Assembly (NCBI RefSeq): GCF_900603025.1
Contig: NZ_LR026975.1
Location: forward strand, 4,464,001-4,528,000
Length of the DNA stretch: 64,000 nt
Direction: 5' to 3'
DNA from: Mycolicibacterium hassiacum DSM 44199
GTDB taxonomy: Bacteria > Actinomycetota > Actinomycetes > Mycobacteriales > Mycobacteriaceae
The notes below the pieces were generated by a model. The model ran no database searches. It was not told where the DNA came from and worked only from the letters and a program-made list of their open reading frames with translations. Position numbers and translations under genes: made by a program. Of this stretch, positions 44,603 to 54,664 are shown in pieces (position 1 is the stretch's first letter; every line of letters starts with the position of its first letter).

Positions 44603-45886
44603 CTAACTCGCGCGGCGGCCCAGTACGGCGTGCGCGACCAGCCCGGCCAGATACACCGCGCTGCCGGCCACCACCAGCAGCGGCTGCCGCCCGTCCGGCG
44701 GAACGACACTCGCCGCCAACGCGATCGCGCCGATGAACGATATCCAGAACAACGCGTCCTGAACGGTGAACACGTGGCCGCGCAGGGCGTCGTCGACGTC
44801 GAGCTGCATGGCGCTGTCGGCACACAGCTTCACCACCTGCCCGGCCAGGCCGAGCAGCAGCGCGCACACCAGCATCACCGACAACCGCAGCCCGGCCCCG
44901 GCGAGCTGGATCAACGCCGCGGCGGCGAGCGCGGCATTGGCGGTCCGGTAGCGGCCCCACCGCCGCACCGCCCACGGCATCACCGCGGCGGCCAGGAACG
45001 CACCGACCCCGACCGCGGTGGTGAACAACGCGGCCGACGCCAGCCCGGCGACCTGCGGGCCGTCGGTGTGCCGCACGATCACCAGCAGCAGCAGGCTGTT
45101 GATGCCCAGCGCGGCCCGGTGCGCCGCCAGGCCGGCCAGCGTGGCGGCGACCGTGGGCACCGACGCCACCGTGCGCGCCCCGTCCACCCAGCCGGTCACG
45201 ACCGCCAGCACCACCGAGGCCGGACCGGCCTCGGCCTCGGTGCCCGGGCCCAGCGCGTGCGGCGCGAACCGCCACGCCAGCCACAGCGCCGCGGCGACCG
45301 GCACCGCGACCAGCGAGATGATCGACGCCGCGGCGGCGTCGTCGGCGCCGAGCAGCTGGCGCGGCACCAACATGAACGCCGCGCCGAGAAACGACGCCAC
45401 CGAGCCCGCGGCGATCGCGAACGAGTTCAGCGGCACCAGTTGCGCGCGCGGCACCACGTGCGGCAGCGCGGCCGACATGCCCGAGTTCACGAAGCGGCCG
45501 CAGCCGTTGACGGTCAGCGCGGTGACGAGCACGGCCAGGTCGCCGGCGCCGACCTCCAGCAGCGCGGCGACCGCCAGCACCAGCACCAGCCGACCGAGGT
45601 TGGCGCCGAGCAGCACCAGGCGCCGGTCCCAGCGGTCCAGCAACGCCCCGGCGAACGGGCCGAGCACCGAGTACGGCAGAAACAGCACCGCGAACGACGC
45701 GGCGATCGCCCACGGCCCGGCCGCGCGTTCCGGGTTGAACAGGATCGCCCCGGCCAGTCCGGCGTTGAACAGCCCGTCACCGAACTGGCTCACCAGCCGC
45801 AGCGCGAGCAGCCGGCGGAACCCCGCGTTGGCGCGCACCGCCTGCCACACGGCACGGGGTGCGTGCGCATCTACCACGAAAACCAC
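44603..45886 (-). CDS. Major facilitator superfamily transporter (Rv0037c-like)
   Basis: 427 aa with about 12 hydrophobic helices. The MFS loop 2-3 element is present as [20 protein letters not shown] (about residues 80-99). The substrate is unknown; the family includes drug and metabolite exporters. GTG at 45886; an ATG is not available near it. Convergent with the aspartate-repeat gene and divergent from yqgE by 121 bp. The order MFS-yqgE-Rv0039c-Mtc28-leuS is the same as M. tuberculosis Rv0037c-Rv0041. Confidence 0.88.
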   Translation of the reverse strand: MVFVVDAHAPRAVWQAVRANAGFRRLLALRLVSQFGDGLFNAGLAGAILFNPERAAGPWAIAASFAVLFLPYSVLGPFAGALLDRWDRRLVLLGANLGRLVLVLAVAALLEVGAGDLAVLVTALTVNGCGRFVNSGMSAALPHVVPRAQLVPLNSFAIAAGSVASFLGAAFMLVPRQLLGADDAAAASIISLVAVPVAAALWLAWRFAPHALGPGTEAEAGPASVVLAVVTGWVDGARTVASVPTVAATLAGLAAHRAALGINSLLLLVIVRHTDGPQVAGLASAALFTTAVGVGAFLAAAVMPWAVRRWGRYRTANAALAAAALIQLAGAGLRLSVMLVCALLLGLAGQVVKLCADSAMQLDVDDALRGHVFTVQDALFWISFIGAIALAASVVPPDGRQPLLVVAGSAVYLAGLVAHAVLGRRAS

Positions 45887-46007
45887 GTCCTATTGTCATC
45901 TTTCGGCGGTCCGCCGACCCCGACTCACCCTACAAACAGCGGCGACAATTCGCGCCGTACCGACCTTTGTGCGCGACGTTCCCGAGCGCTGGTGCCATGA
46001 TGGTGGA

Positions 46008-46613
46008 GTGGCGCAGCCAGAGGATCCAGAGGACTTCATCGCGCCCGCCGCGCATCGGGTCCGGGCCGGCACGCTGCTGCTCGCCAACACCGACCTGCTC
46101 GAGCCGACGTTCCGGCGCACGGTCATCTACATCGTCGAGCACAACGAGGGCGGAACCCTCGGGGTGATCCTCAACCGGCCCAGCGAGACCGCGGTCTACA
46201 ACGTGTTGCCGCACTGGGCGAAGCTGGCCGCCAAACCCAAGACGATGTTCATCGGCGGACCGGTCAAGCGAGATGCCGCGCTGTGCCTGGGATTGGTGCG
46301 GGTGGGGGTCGATCCGTCGGCCCTGCCGGGCATCCGCCACGTGCAGGGCCGGGTGGTGATGGTCGATCTCGACGCCGATCCCGACGCGCTGGCCCCGGCG
46401 CTGGAGGGGGTGCGGATCTTCGCCGGCTACTCGGGCTGGACCATCGGGCAGCTCGAGGGCGAGATCGAACGCGACGACTGGATCGTGTTGTCGGCGTTGC
46501 CCTCCGATGTGCTGGTCGAACCGCGGGTGGACCTGTGGGGCAGGGCGTTGCGGCGTCAGCCGTGGCCGCTGTCGCTGCTGGCCACCCACCCGATCGACAT
46601 CAGCCGGAACTAG
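46008..46613 (+). CDS. YqgE/AlgH family protein
   Basis: 201 aa. Conserved UPF0301 signature: RAGTLLLANTDLLEPTFRRTVIYIVEHNEGGTLGVILNRP is split here by eye into the LLLAN, FRRTVIYI and GVILNRP blocks, followed by GGPV and the late motif AGYSGWTIGQLEGEIERDDW. The family has no firmly established activity. The open frame extends far upstream but the GTG at 46008 fits Rv0038; a CATGAT -10-like box 6 nt upstream suggests a leaderless message. Its last 14 bp overlap the convergent membrane gene. Confidence 0.92.
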   Translation: MAQPEDPEDFIAPAAHRVRAGTLLLANTDLLEPTFRRTVIYIVEHNEGGTLGVILNRPSETAVYNVLPHWAKLAAKPKTMFIGGPVKRDAALCLGLVRVGVDPSALPGIRHVQGRVVMVDLDADPDALAPALEGVRIFAGYSGWTIGQLEGEIERDDWIVLSALPSDVLVEPRVDLWGRALRRQPWPLSLLATHPIDISRN

Positions 46614-46962
46614 CGCCTGAGGTCTGGCAGGAGTTGACGCAGGCCGCGCAGCTGCCGGCGCAGTCGGAGCGGGTGTCGGCCTGCCGCAGCGCGGCGGTCT
46701 TGGCGGCCTGCCAGCAGCCGGCGGCCACGGTGGCGACCGCGCCCATCACGCACACGGCCAGCACCACCGGGCCGACGGGCTGGCCGGACAGGGCGACCAG
46801 GCCGCCGGCGGCCAGCATCACCGCGGCGGCCAGCTGGGCGGGGGCGACCGCGCGCAACAGCTGCCGCACCGGATCGGCCGGGGTGCGCCGGGCCAGCAGA
46901 TAGGCGCCCAGCGCAGCGGTCAGCGCGGCCGCGCACAGACAGATGACGCCAGCGACGAACAT
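46600..46962 (-). CDS. Small membrane protein (Rv0039c-like)
   Basis: 120 aa: starts [19 protein letters not shown], with three to four hydrophobic helices (about 2-20, 37-58, 62-84), then a cysteine-rich tail with four Cys ([12 protein letters not shown]). The Cys cluster could bind metal. No function known. ATG at 46962; its 3' end overlaps yqgE by 14 bp. Similar in length and place to Rv0039c. A longer upstream open frame exists but belongs to no recognisable protein. Confidence 0.75.
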   Translation of the reverse strand: MFVAGVICLCAAALTAALGAYLLARRTPADPVRQLLRAVAPAQLAAAVMLAAGGLVALSGQPVGPVVLAVCVMGAVATVAAGCWQAAKTAALRQADTRSDCAGSCAACVNSCQTSGASSG

Positions 46963-47039
46963 GCGCTCACAATACGAGAGCGGTCGAGCGGCGAGGGTGG
47001 GCGTCCCCCGGGCGCCAGGCATCGCCCGGGGGACGATCC

Positions 47040-48002
47040 CTATCCCGACAACCCCAACGACGCCGCCGGCGGCTGTGGCATGGCCGGTGGGGCTGGCGGC
47101 GGGGGCGTGCCCGGCGACGGGGGAGGCGCCGAGGCTGGTGTCGGGACGCTTACCCGGAACCCGCGGGCAATGGCGTCGGTGGCTTCGGCCGCGGGCACGA
47201 CCTGGTCGATGCTGGTGGTCACCGACAGCGAGACCAGGTAGCGGTCGGCGCCGCTGGTGGCGATCACGTGCCGGCGGGAGGTGTTGAGGGTCAGCGAGTT
47301 GTCCTGGTAGGTGCCCTCGATGAGCGCCGACGGGAACCCGCCGAACTCGGTGAACGCGGCGTCGGTGGTGCGCCACCCCGGCAGGCGCTGGGCGTCGACG
47401 AAGGCGTGGCTGATCGCCTCGAGCGGGTCGAAGTCGCCGACGAGCTTGTAGACCACCAGCTGGGCGTTGGAGGTGTACAGCCCGCCGCCGACCCGGTCGG
47501 CGATCACCGCGAACGCGTCGGGCACGTTCGGGTCGGGCACGTGCGCCCAGCCCCGGGGCAGCGGCAACACGATGTTGAGCGCGGTGAAGCCGTCGGCGAC
47601 CTGAGGCTCCATCCGCACCCCCTTGGACTCGAAGTAGTCGGCGAGGGTGCCGGAGGTGGCGGGCCGGATCGGCAGCGGGCGCGGCGCCTTGACCGACTGC
47701 GCGGGCAGGCCGGCCCCGACGCCGTTGGTCGCGGGAACGGGAACCGCCGGGGTGGCCGGGCGGGCCGGCGCGGCCGCCGGGGTGATCGGCGCGGCCGGCT
47801 GACCGAGCAGCTGCGGTGGCGTGCCGGGCGCGGCGGCGTTGGGGGTGACGGTGACGGTCTGGGTGACGGTCGCGGGACCGGGTGGCGGCGGCGGGAGCAC
47901 CGGTTCGGCCGAGGCGGTGGTGCCGGCGAAGCCGAGGACGCCGGCTGCCGCGGCGGCCCCACCTCCCACCAGAACCCTCCAGCGTCGGGCGATCTCGGTC
48001 AT
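47040..48002 (-). CDS. mtc28: Secreted proline-rich antigen Mtc28 / LpqN-LpqT family
   Basis: 320 aa. Signal peptide (about 1-32, cleavage near TASA-EP) without a lipobox Cys, a Pro/Ala/Thr-rich segment (33-110), a globular LpqN/LpqT-type domain (about 115-270) and a Pro-rich tail. It corresponds to Rv0040c (Mtc28), a secreted antigen; molecular role unknown. ATG at 48002 with AGGAAGGA upstream. Divergent from leuS. Confidence 0.9.
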   Translation of the reverse strand: MTEIARRWRVLVGGGAAAAAGVLGFAGTTASAEPVLPPPPPGPATVTQTVTVTPNAAAPGTPPQLLGQPAAPITPAAAPARPATPAVPVPATNGVGAGLPAQSVKAPRPLPIRPATSGTLADYFESKGVRMEPQVADGFTALNIVLPLPRGWAHVPDPNVPDAFAVIADRVGGGLYTSNAQLVVYKLVGDFDPLEAISHAFVDAQRLPGWRTTDAAFTEFGGFPSALIEGTYQDNSLTLNTSRRHVIATSGADRYLVSLSVTTSIDQVVPAAEATDAIARGFRVSVPTPASAPPPSPGTPPPPAPPAMPQPPAASLGLSG

Positions 48003-48239
48003 CTGATCCTTCCTGCACTTCCACTACTCGGGGCCCGGTGCGAGCGCGCGGTTCGGGCTGACTGGTCAGGCGCCGACTGTATCCACCGGTGCAAGCGACT
48101 CACTAGGGCTGGAATCGACCTGGGACCAACCTCTGATCAGCCGGTGACACAACCGAGACCAAGCCGTGGCCGACGGTGTGGCCCACACCACTGCGAAAGG
48201 CGGCGAAACGCCCGATTCGGCCCGGTTGAGCACGGCTTA

Positions 48240-48245
48240 TACCCT
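48240..48245 (+). promoter_or_regulatory. leuS: Leaderless -10 box for leuS
   Basis: TACCCT ends 6 nt before the leuS GTG. No leader peptide or T-box-like element was found in the 249-bp gap to mtc28; a 6-bp inverted repeat GGTGTG-GCC-CACACC lies at 48175-48189. Confidence 0.4.
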
Positions 48246-48251
48246 GTTGGC

Positions 48252-51098
48252 GTGACTGACGCGCCTGACGCCGGAACTGACGTCCCGCAGCATCGCTACA
48301 CCGCGGAGCTGGCCGGGCAGATCGAATGCGCCTGGCAGCAGACCTGGGCGAGCGAGGGGGTCTTCTTCGCGCCGAACCCGGTGGGCGACCTCGCACCGGC
48401 CGGCGGCGGGCCGCTGCCGACGAACAAGATGTTCGTCCAGGACATGTTCCCGTACCCGTCGGGCGACGGTCTGCACGTCGGTCACCCGCTGGGCTACATC
48501 GCCACCGATGTCTACGCCCGCTACCACCGGATGATCGGGTACAACGTGCTGCACGCGCTGGGTTTCGACGCGTTCGGCCTGCCCGCCGAGCAGTACGCGA
48601 TCCAGACCGGCACCCATCCGCGCATCCGCACCGAGGCCAACATCGCCAACTTCAAGCGACAGCTCGGTCGGCTGGGGTTCGGTCACGATCCGCGGCGCAG
48701 CTTCTCCACCACCGACGTCGACTACTACAAGTGGACGCAGTGGATCTTCCTGCAGATCTACAACGCCTGGTTCGATCCGGAGCTCAACCGGGCCCGCCGC
48801 ATCGACGAGTTGATCGACGAGTTCGCCTCGGGCAAGCGGCCGTTGCCCGACGGCCGACAGTGGTCGGAGCTCTCCAAGGGTGAGCAGCACGATCTGATCG
48901 ACTCGTATCGCCTTGTTTATCAGGCGGATTCGATGGTCAACTGGTGCCCGGGCCTGGGCACCGTGCTGGCCGACGAGGAGGTCACCGCCGAGGGTAAGAG
49001 CGAGCGCGGGAACTTCCCGGTGTTCCGGAAGCGGTTGCGCCAGTGGATGATGCGCATCACCGCCTACGCGGACCGGTTGCTGGAGGACCTCGAGCTGCTG
49101 GACTGGCCGGAGAACGTCAAGACCATGCAGCGCAACTGGATCGGCCGGTCCACCGGCGCCCGGGTGCTGTTCGCCACCGACGCGGGCGATGTCGAGGTGT
49201 TCACCACCCGGCCGGACACGTTGTTCGGCGCCACCTACATGGTGCTCGCACCCGAGCACGACATGGTCGATCGGCTGGTGGCCGACAGCTGGCCGGAGAA
49301 CGTCGACGCCAGATGGACTTTCGGGGCCGCCACCCCGCGCGAGGCGGTCGCGGCCTACCGCGCCTCGATCGCGGCGAAGACGGACCTGGAACGTCAGGAG
49401 AACAAGTCCAAGACCGGCGTCTTCCTGGGTGTCTATGCGACGAACCCGGTGAACGGCGAGCGGATTCCGGTCTTCATCGCCGACTACGTGCTGCTCGGCT
49501 ACGGCACCGGCGCGATCATGGCGGTCCCGGCCCACGACCAGCGGGACTGGGAGTTCGCCACGGAGTTCGGGCTGCCGATCGTGGAGGTCATCGCCGGCGG
49601 TGACGTCTCGACCGGGGCGTACGCCGGGAACGGGAAGCTGGTGAATTCAGGTTTCCTCAACGGGCTTTCGGTCGAAGAGGCCAAGAAGGCGGTGACCGAG
49701 TGGCTGGAGGCCGAGGGCCGTGGCCAGGCTCGCGTCGAATACAAGCTGCGCGACTGGCTTTTCGCCCGGCAGCGGTACTGGGGCGAACCCTTCCCGATCG
49801 TCTACGACGCCGACGGCCGGCCCCACGCGCTGCCGGAGTCGATGCTGCCCGTCGAGTTGCCGGATCTCGAGGACTACAAGCCGGTGGCGTTCGACCCGGA
49901 CGACGCCGACAGCGAACCCTCGCCGCCGCTGGCCAAGGCCGCCGACTGGGTGACGGTGGAGCTCGACCTGGGTGACGGGCCCAAGACCTACACCCGCGAC
50001 ACCAACGTGATGCCGCAGTGGGCGGGCAGCTCCTGGTACGAGCTGCGCTACACCGACCCGACGAACCCGGACGCCATGTGCGCCAAGGAGAACGAGGCGT
50101 ACTGGATGGGTCCGCGGCCGGATCTGCACGGGCCGAACGATCCGGGCGGGGTGGATCTGTACGTCGGCGGCGTCGAGCACGCGGTGCTGCACCTGCTGTA
50201 CGCGCGGTTCTGGCACAAGGTGCTCTACGACCTGGGTCACGTGAGCTCGAGCGAGCCGTACCGGCGGCTGGTCAACCAGGGCTACATCCAGGCGCACGCC
50301 TACACCGACTCGCGCGGGGCCTATGTGCCGGCCGCCGAGGTCGTGGAACGCGACGGCAGGTTCTACTGGACCGGCCCGGACGGCGAGATCGAGGTGTTCC
50401 AGGAGTTCGGCAAGATCGGCAAGAGCCTGAAGAACTCGATCTCGCCGGACGAGATCTGCGACGACTACGGCGCCGACACGCTGCGGGTGTACGAGATGTC
50501 GATGGGCCCGCTGGAGGCGTCGCGGCCGTGGGCGACCAAGGATGTCATCGGCGCGCACCGGTTCCTGCAGCGGGTGTGGCGGCTGGTGGTCGACGAGCAG
50601 ACCGGCGGGGTGCTGGTCACCGACGACGAGCCGGACGAGGCGACCCTGAAGTTGTTGCACCGCACCATCGCCGGGATGCGGGATGACTACACCCACCTGC
50701 GCAACAACACCGCCGCGGCCAAGCTCATCGAGTATACCAACCACCTGACCAAGCAGTCGGTGCGGGCCCGGGCGGCGGTCGAGCCGCTGGTGCTGATGCT
50801 GGCGCCGCTCGCCCCGCATCTGGCCGAGGAGCTGTGGAAGCGGTTGGGCCACAACACGTCTCTGGCGCACGGCCCGTTCCCGCAGGCCGATCCGGCCTTC
50901 CTGGTGGAGGACACCGTCGAGTACCCGGTACAGGTCAACGGCAAGGTGCGCGCGCGCATCACCGTCGCCGCGGACGCCGCCAAGGACGCGGTGGAGGCCG
51001 CCGCACTGGCCGACGAGAAGGTGCGGTCGCACCTCGACGGCGCCACCCCGAAGAAGGTGATCGTGGTGCCCGGCAAGCTCGTCAACATCGTCGTATAG
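48252..51098 (+). CDS. leuS: Leucyl-tRNA synthetase
   Basis: Class I synthetase, 948 aa. The HIGH-type motif reads H75-V-G-H78. The editing (CP1) domain and the anticodon-binding C-terminal region are present. The KMSKS loop reads K721-I-G-K-S725, i.e. Met and first Ser are replaced, with both Lys residues kept. The open frame runs upstream into the gap, but GTG at 48252 fits the family N-terminus and a leaderless -10 box. Ends 7 bp before the stop of the convergent small ORF. Confidence 0.97.
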   Translation: MTDAPDAGTDVPQHRYTAELAGQIECAWQQTWASEGVFFAPNPVGDLAPAGGGPLPTNKMFVQDMFPYPSGDGLHVGHPLGYIATDVYARYHRMIGYNVLHALGFDAFGLPAEQYAIQTGTHPRIRTEANIANFKRQLGRLGFGHDPRRSFSTTDVDYYKWTQWIFLQIYNAWFDPELNRARRIDELIDEFASGKRPLPDGRQWSELSKGEQHDLIDSYRLVYQADSMVNWCPGLGTVLADEEVTAEGKSERGNFPVFRKRLRQWMMRITAYADRLLEDLELLDWPENVKTMQRNWIGRSTGARVLFATDAGDVEVFTTRPDTLFGATYMVLAPEHDMVDRLVADSWPENVDARWTFGAATPREAVAAYRASIAAKTDLERQENKSKTGVFLGVYATNPVNGERIPVFIADYVLLGYGTGAIMAVPAHDQRDWEFATEFGLPIVEVIAGGDVSTGAYAGNGKLVNSGFLNGLSVEEAKKAVTEWLEAEGRGQARVEYKLRDWLFARQRYWGEPFPIVYDADGRPHALPESMLPVELPDLEDYKPVAFDPDDADSEPSPPLAKAADWVTVELDLGDGPKTYTRDTNVMPQWAGSSWYELRYTDPTNPDAMCAKENEAYWMGPRPDLHGPNDPGGVDLYVGGVEHAVLHLLYARFWHKVLYDLGHVSSSEPYRRLVNQGYIQAHAYTDSRGAYVPAAEVVERDGRFYWTGPDGEIEVFQEFGKIGKSLKNSISPDEICDDYGADTLRVYEMSMGPLEASRPWATKDVIGAHRFLQRVWRLVVDEQTGGVLVTDDEPDEATLKLLHRTIAGMRDDYTHLRNNTAAAKLIEYTNHLTKQSVRARAAVEPLVLMLAPLAPHLAEELWKRLGHNTSLAHGPFPQADPAFLVEDTVEYPVQVNGKVRARITVAADAAKDAVEAAALADEKVRSHLDGATPKKVIVVPGKLVNIVV

Positions 51099-51104
51099 GG
51101 GCGG

Positions 51105-51290
51105 TCACAACGCGATCATCGGTGCGGTGAGCCCCGCGATCAGCGCCGGCGCGGCCGGCAGCCCCACCGCCCGGATGTAGCGGAACCGGTGGCCCGCCAC
51201 CTCGGCGACCAGGGTGTGGGTGGGGGTGGCGGCGTTGCCCGGGTCAAGACGCAGGGCCCCGCATGCGCAGTCCTCCTGCTTGCCGATCAC
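51105..51290 (-). CDS. Small hypothetical protein translationally coupled to the SDR gene
   Basis: 61 codons. The GTG start overlaps the SDR stop (GTGA), which is the strongest sign that it is translated; it has no separate ribosome site. The protein has an early CACG (C-A-C) motif, a segment ATPTHTLVAEVAGHRFRYI and a hydrophobic end (PAAPALIAGLTAPMIAL). No family recognised. It may be an accessory of the SDR or simply a read-on frame. Confidence 0.42.
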   Translation of the reverse strand: MIGKQEDCACGALRLDPGNAATPTHTLVAEVAGHRFRYIRAVGLPAAPALIAGLTAPMIAL

Positions 51291-51958
51291 CGGCGGTTGG
51301 GCCGCACGATCACCTCGTGAACGTGCGCGTCCGGCGGCGCGTTGACCGCGTCGGCGATCACCTGTGCGACGGTCTCGGGGCTCAGAAACCGCGCCGGGTC
51401 GTACTCGCCGCCCTCATAGACGACCAGACCCTGCTGCATCTCGGTGGCGATGCGGCCCGGATGCACCGAGGTGACCCGCAGCGACGGTTCGTCGTTGCGC
51501 AGCGAGTCGGCGAAGCCGCGCAGCGCGAACTTGCTGGCGGTGTAGGACGCCAGCCCGGGGGAGGCGTTGATGCCCGCCCCGGAGTTGACGAACACCACAT
51601 GGCCGCGGGCGGCCCGCAGCGCGGGCAGCAGGGCGAGCGTCAACGCCACGGCGCCAAGCAGATTCACCTCGAGGGTGGTGCGCCACTGGTCGAGCGTGGA
51701 CTCGGCGACCCGGCCGGGGAACGCCACCCCGGCGTTGTGGATCAGCACGTCGAGCTCGGTGAGCGGCTCCACGACCGCGGGAATCGATTCCGGATCGGCC
51801 AGATCGATCGGCCAGGTGCTGGCGCCGAACCTCGCGGCCACCGCGTCGAGTCGCGGCGACGGCCGGCCGGCCAGCAACAGCGTGTGGGTCGGCGCGAGCG
51901 CGGACGCGATCGCGGCCCCGAGCCCGCGGGAGGCGCCGGTGATCATCGCGGTCGGCAT
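51287..51958 (-). CDS. Short-chain dehydrogenase/reductase
   Basis: 223-aa classical SDR. Cofactor motif GASRGLG (8-14), NAG at 75-77, catalytic S126, Y139 and K143 (YTASK). Basic residues after the second strand (GRPSPR) suggest NADP(H). Substrate unknown. The ATG at 51958 (MPTAMITGAS) is chosen over a longer frame because it has AGGGTGG at good spacing and begins right before the Rossmann strand. Divergent from glucosylglycerate hydrolase by 64 bp, so the two may share a regulatory region. Confidence 0.9.
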   Translation of the reverse strand: MPTAMITGASRGLGAAIASALAPTHTLLLAGRPSPRLDAVAARFGASTWPIDLADPESIPAVVEPLTELDVLIHNAGVAFPGRVAESTLDQWRTTLEVNLLGAVALTLALLPALRAARGHVVFVNSGAGINASPGLASYTASKFALRGFADSLRNDEPSLRVTSVHPGRIATEMQQGLVVYEGGEYDPARFLSPETVAQVIADAVNAPPDAHVHEVIVRPNRR

Positions 51959-52022
51959 GTCGGCCACCCTACTGCGCCGGGCCGTCCTGCGAACCGCCGG
52001 TCGCGGGAGCATCATGGAGGAG

Positions 52023-53363
52023 ATGCCGCACGACCCGAGTTTCACGCCCACTCAGCTGGCAGCCCGCGCCGCATATCTGCTCCGGGGCAACGACCTCGGC
52101 ACCATGACCACCGCGGCGCCGCTGCTGTACCCGCACATGTGGAGTTGGGACGCCGCGTTCGTGGCGATCGGGCTGGCTCCGCTGAGCGTGGAGCGGGCGG
52201 TCGTCGAACTCGACACCCTGCTGTCGGCGCAGTGGCGCAACGGGATGATCCCGCACATCGTGTTCGCCAACGGTGTCGACGGGTACTTCCCGGGCCCGGC
52301 CCGGTGGGCCACCGCGACGCTGGCCGACAACGCCCCGCGCAACCGGCTCACCTCGGGCATCACCCAGCCGCCGGTGCACGCGATCGCGGTGCAGCGCATC
52401 CTCGAACACGCCCGCACCCGCGGCCGGTCCACCCGGGCGGTCGCGGAGGCGTTCCTGGACCGGCGCTGGGGTGATCTGATGCGCTGGCACCGGTGGCTGG
52501 CCGAGTGCCGCGACCGCAACGAGCGCGGCCGGATCACGCTGTACCACGGCTGGGAGTCCGGGATGGACAACTCGCCGCGCTGGGACAGCGCCTACGCCAA
52601 CGTGGTGCCGGGCAAGCTGCCGGAGTACCAGCGCGCGGACAACGTCATCATCACCGACCCCAGTCAGCGGCCCTCCGACGGCGAGTACGACCGCTACCTG
52701 TGGCTGTTGGAGGAGATGAAGGCGGTGCGCTACGACGACGAGCGGCTGCCGTCGGTGATGAGCTTCCAGGTCGAGGACGTGTTCTTCTCGGCGATCTTCT
52801 CGGTGGCCTGCCAGGTGCTCGCCGAGATCGGCGAGGACTACAAGCGGCCGCACGCCGACGTCAAGGACCTCTACCTGTGGGCCGAACGGTTCCGCGCCGG
52901 GGTCGTCGAAACCACCGACCAAAGAACCGGTGCGGCAAGGGATTTCGATGTGCTGGCGGAGAAGTGGTTGGTCACCGAGACCGCCGCGCAGTTCGCGCCG
53001 CTGCTGTGCGGCGGGCTGCCGCACGACCGGGAGCGGGCGCTGCTGAAACTGCTCGAGGGGCCGCGGTTCTGCGGACACCCGGACCTGAAGTACGGGCTGA
53101 TCCCGTCGACTTCGCCGGTCTCGCGCGATTTCCGGCCCCGCGAGTACTGGCGCGGACCGGTGTGGCCGGTGCTCACCTGGCTGTTCTCCTGGTGTTTCGC
53201 CCGCCGCGGTTGGGCCGAACGAGCGCGGCTGTTGCGTCAGGAGGGGCTGCGCCAGGCCAGCGACGGATCGTTCGCCGAGTACTACGAACCGTTCACCGGC
53301 GAACCGTTGGGCAGCATGCAGCAGTCCTGGACCGCCGCGGCGGTGCTCGACTGGCTGGGCTGA
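52023..53363 (+). CDS. ggh: Glucosylglycerate hydrolase (GH63-like)
   Basis: 446 aa. An (alpha/alpha)6 glycoside hydrolase related to GH63 that splits glucosylglycerate to glucose and glycerate, used when rapid-growing mycobacteria leave nitrogen starvation (known from the M. hassiacum enzyme). Expected catalytic acids are in place: D43 (SWDA), D182 (SGMDNSP) and E419 (FAEYYEP). Length and numbering match what I recall for that protein. ATG at 52023 is used; an ATG 9 nt upstream (GGGAG before it) would add three residues. Not present in M. tuberculosis at this site, to my knowledge. Confidence 0.9.
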   Translation: MPHDPSFTPTQLAARAAYLLRGNDLGTMTTAAPLLYPHMWSWDAAFVAIGLAPLSVERAVVELDTLLSAQWRNGMIPHIVFANGVDGYFPGPARWATATLADNAPRNRLTSGITQPPVHAIAVQRILEHARTRGRSTRAVAEAFLDRRWGDLMRWHRWLAECRDRNERGRITLYHGWESGMDNSPRWDSAYANVVPGKLPEYQRADNVIITDPSQRPSDGEYDRYLWLLEEMKAVRYDDERLPSVMSFQVEDVFFSAIFSVACQVLAEIGEDYKRPHADVKDLYLWAERFRAGVVETTDQRTGAARDFDVLAEKWLVTETAAQFAPLLCGGLPHDRERALLKLLEGPRFCGHPDLKYGLIPSTSPVSRDFRPREYWRGPVWPVLTWLFSWCFARRGWAERARLLRQEGLRQASDGSFAEYYEPFTGEPLGSMQQSWTAAAVLDWLG

Positions 53364-53373
53364 CCGGCGGCGA

Positions 53374-53820
53374 TCAGGCCTCGGCGAGCCGCTCCAGCGG
53401 GCCGAGCGCCTTGGTCAGGGTCTCGATGTCCTCGTCGGTGAGCTTGCTGAGCAACGTGGCCAGGTGCGCGCGCCGCACCGCCAGCGCCTCCTGATGCTGG
53501 GCCAGCCCCTGCGGGGTGATCTCCACCAGCACGGCCCGCAGATCCGACGGGTCGCGGGAGCGTTTCACCAGGCCGAGCTTCTCCAGCCGGCGGATCGCGA
53601 CGGTGGTGGTGGGGGTGCGGACCCGCTCGTGGGCGGCCAACTCAGTCATCCGCATCGGCCCCTGCTCCAGCAGCGTCAGCAGGATCGACAGCTGGGCCAG
53701 GGTCAGCTCCCCGGCGGTGGCGTCGCGGCTCGGGTCGGAGCGGCGCAGCACGGAGAACACCCGGGACAGCACCCGCTGCAACTCCCCGGCGAGTTCCGTG
53801 ACCTGCGCTTCGTCCACCAT
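53374..53820 (-). CDS. MarR-family transcriptional regulator (Rv0042c-like)
   Basis: 148 aa. Winged helix-turn-helix with the recognition helix in RTPTTTVAIRRLEKLGLV and the wing SRDPSDLRAVLVEIT; flanking dimerisation helices. Ligand unknown. ATG at 53820, 9 nt after a TAGACT -10 box (minus strand), so a very short leader. It lies 97 bp downstream of the ABC ATPase gene on the same strand and convergent with the hydrolase gene; it could regulate either. Confidence 0.88.
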   Translation of the reverse strand: MVDEAQVTELAGELQRVLSRVFSVLRRSDPSRDATAGELTLAQLSILLTLLEQGPMRMTELAAHERVRTPTTTVAIRRLEKLGLVKRSRDPSDLRAVLVEITPQGLAQHQEALAVRRAHLATLLSKLTDEDIETLTKALGPLERLAEA

Positions 53821-53917
53821 AATTTGGGCAGTCTAACCTGTCAGCGCCGGTCAGGAGCCGTGACGGAGGCGTCAATGTCGCGGATCGCGCGCAAACCCGC
53901 CGACCCGCGGCGGGCCG

Positions 53918-54664
53918 TCACAGCACCTGGGACAGAAAGCGGCGCAGTCGCTCGGTCTGCGCGTCCTCGAAGAGCTGATCGGGCGGGCCGGCCTCGACCA
54001 CCTGGCCGTGGTCCATGAACACCACGGTATCGGCGGTCGACCGGGCGAACCCCATCTCATGGGTGACCGCGATCATCGTCATCCCCTCGGCGGCCAACTC
54101 GGCCATCAGCGACAGGATTCCCTTCACCAGCTCCGGGTCGAGCGCGGAGGTGGCCTCGTCGAAGAACATCACCTGCGGGGCCATCGCCAGCGCCCGCGCG
54201 ATCGCGACCCGCTGCTGCTGGCCGCCGGACAGCGTGGTGGGCCGCACCTCGGCCTTATGCCGCAGGCCGACCCGTTCCAGCTGGGCCAGCCCGAGTTCGC
54301 GGGCCTCGTCGGCACCGAGTTTCTTGAGCCGCCGCGGGGCGAGCGTCACGTTGTCCAGCACGGTGCGGTGCGGGAACAGGTTGAACTGCTGGAACACCAT
54401 CCCGATGCGCTGACGGAGCTTGTCGGGGTTGTCGTGCAGCACCGAGCGGCCGTCGAGCAGGATGTCGCCGCGGTCGGGTTCGTAGAGCCGGTTGAGGGTG
54501 CGCAGCAGCGTCGACTTGCCGGAGCCGGACGGGCCGATCACCGCGGCGGTGGTGCCCGCCGGCACGTCGATGTCGACACCGCGCAACACCTGGCTCGGGC
54601 CGAACGACAGGTGAATGTCCCTCGCCGCCAGCGAGACTGCCGAAGTCACTGCGGGAACGGTCAT
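53918..54664 (-). CDS. Polar amino-acid ABC transporter ATP-binding protein
   Basis: 248 aa, GlnQ/HisP type. Walker A GPSGSGKST at 44-52, Q-loop FQQFNLFPH, signature LSGGQ at 145-149, Walker B FFDEATSALD with D169-E170, and the H-loop AVTHEM. ATG at 54664 overlaps the stop of the upstream binding-protein/permease gene (ATGA), so the two form one transporter. Substrate probably a polar amino acid. Confidence 0.94.
   Translation of the reverse strand: MTVPAVTSAVSLAARDIHLSFGPSQVLRGVDIDVPAGTTAAVIGPSGSGKSTLLRTLNRLYEPDRGDILLDGRSVLHDNPDKLRQRIGMVFQQFNLFPHRTVLDNVTLAPRRLKKLGADEARELGLAQLERVGLRHKAEVRPTTLSGGQQQRVAIARALAMAPQVMFFDEATSALDPELVKGILSLMAELAAEGMTMIAVTHEMGFARSTADTVVFMDHGQVVEAGPPDQLFEDAQTERLRRFLSQVL

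Noticed and set aside
42558-45713. Long minus-strand frame opposite pcnA and the aspartate-repeat gene
   Set aside because: Overlaps well-supported genes; no recognisable domain.
46610-46936. 108-codon frame within the Rv0039c-like gene
   Set aside because: Different frame; the chosen frame has ATG, membrane helices and matches the expected neighbour.
48003-48251. T-box or other riboswitch leader for leuS
   Set aside because: No T-box consensus or specifier stem seen, and the -10 box sits 6 nt before the start codon.
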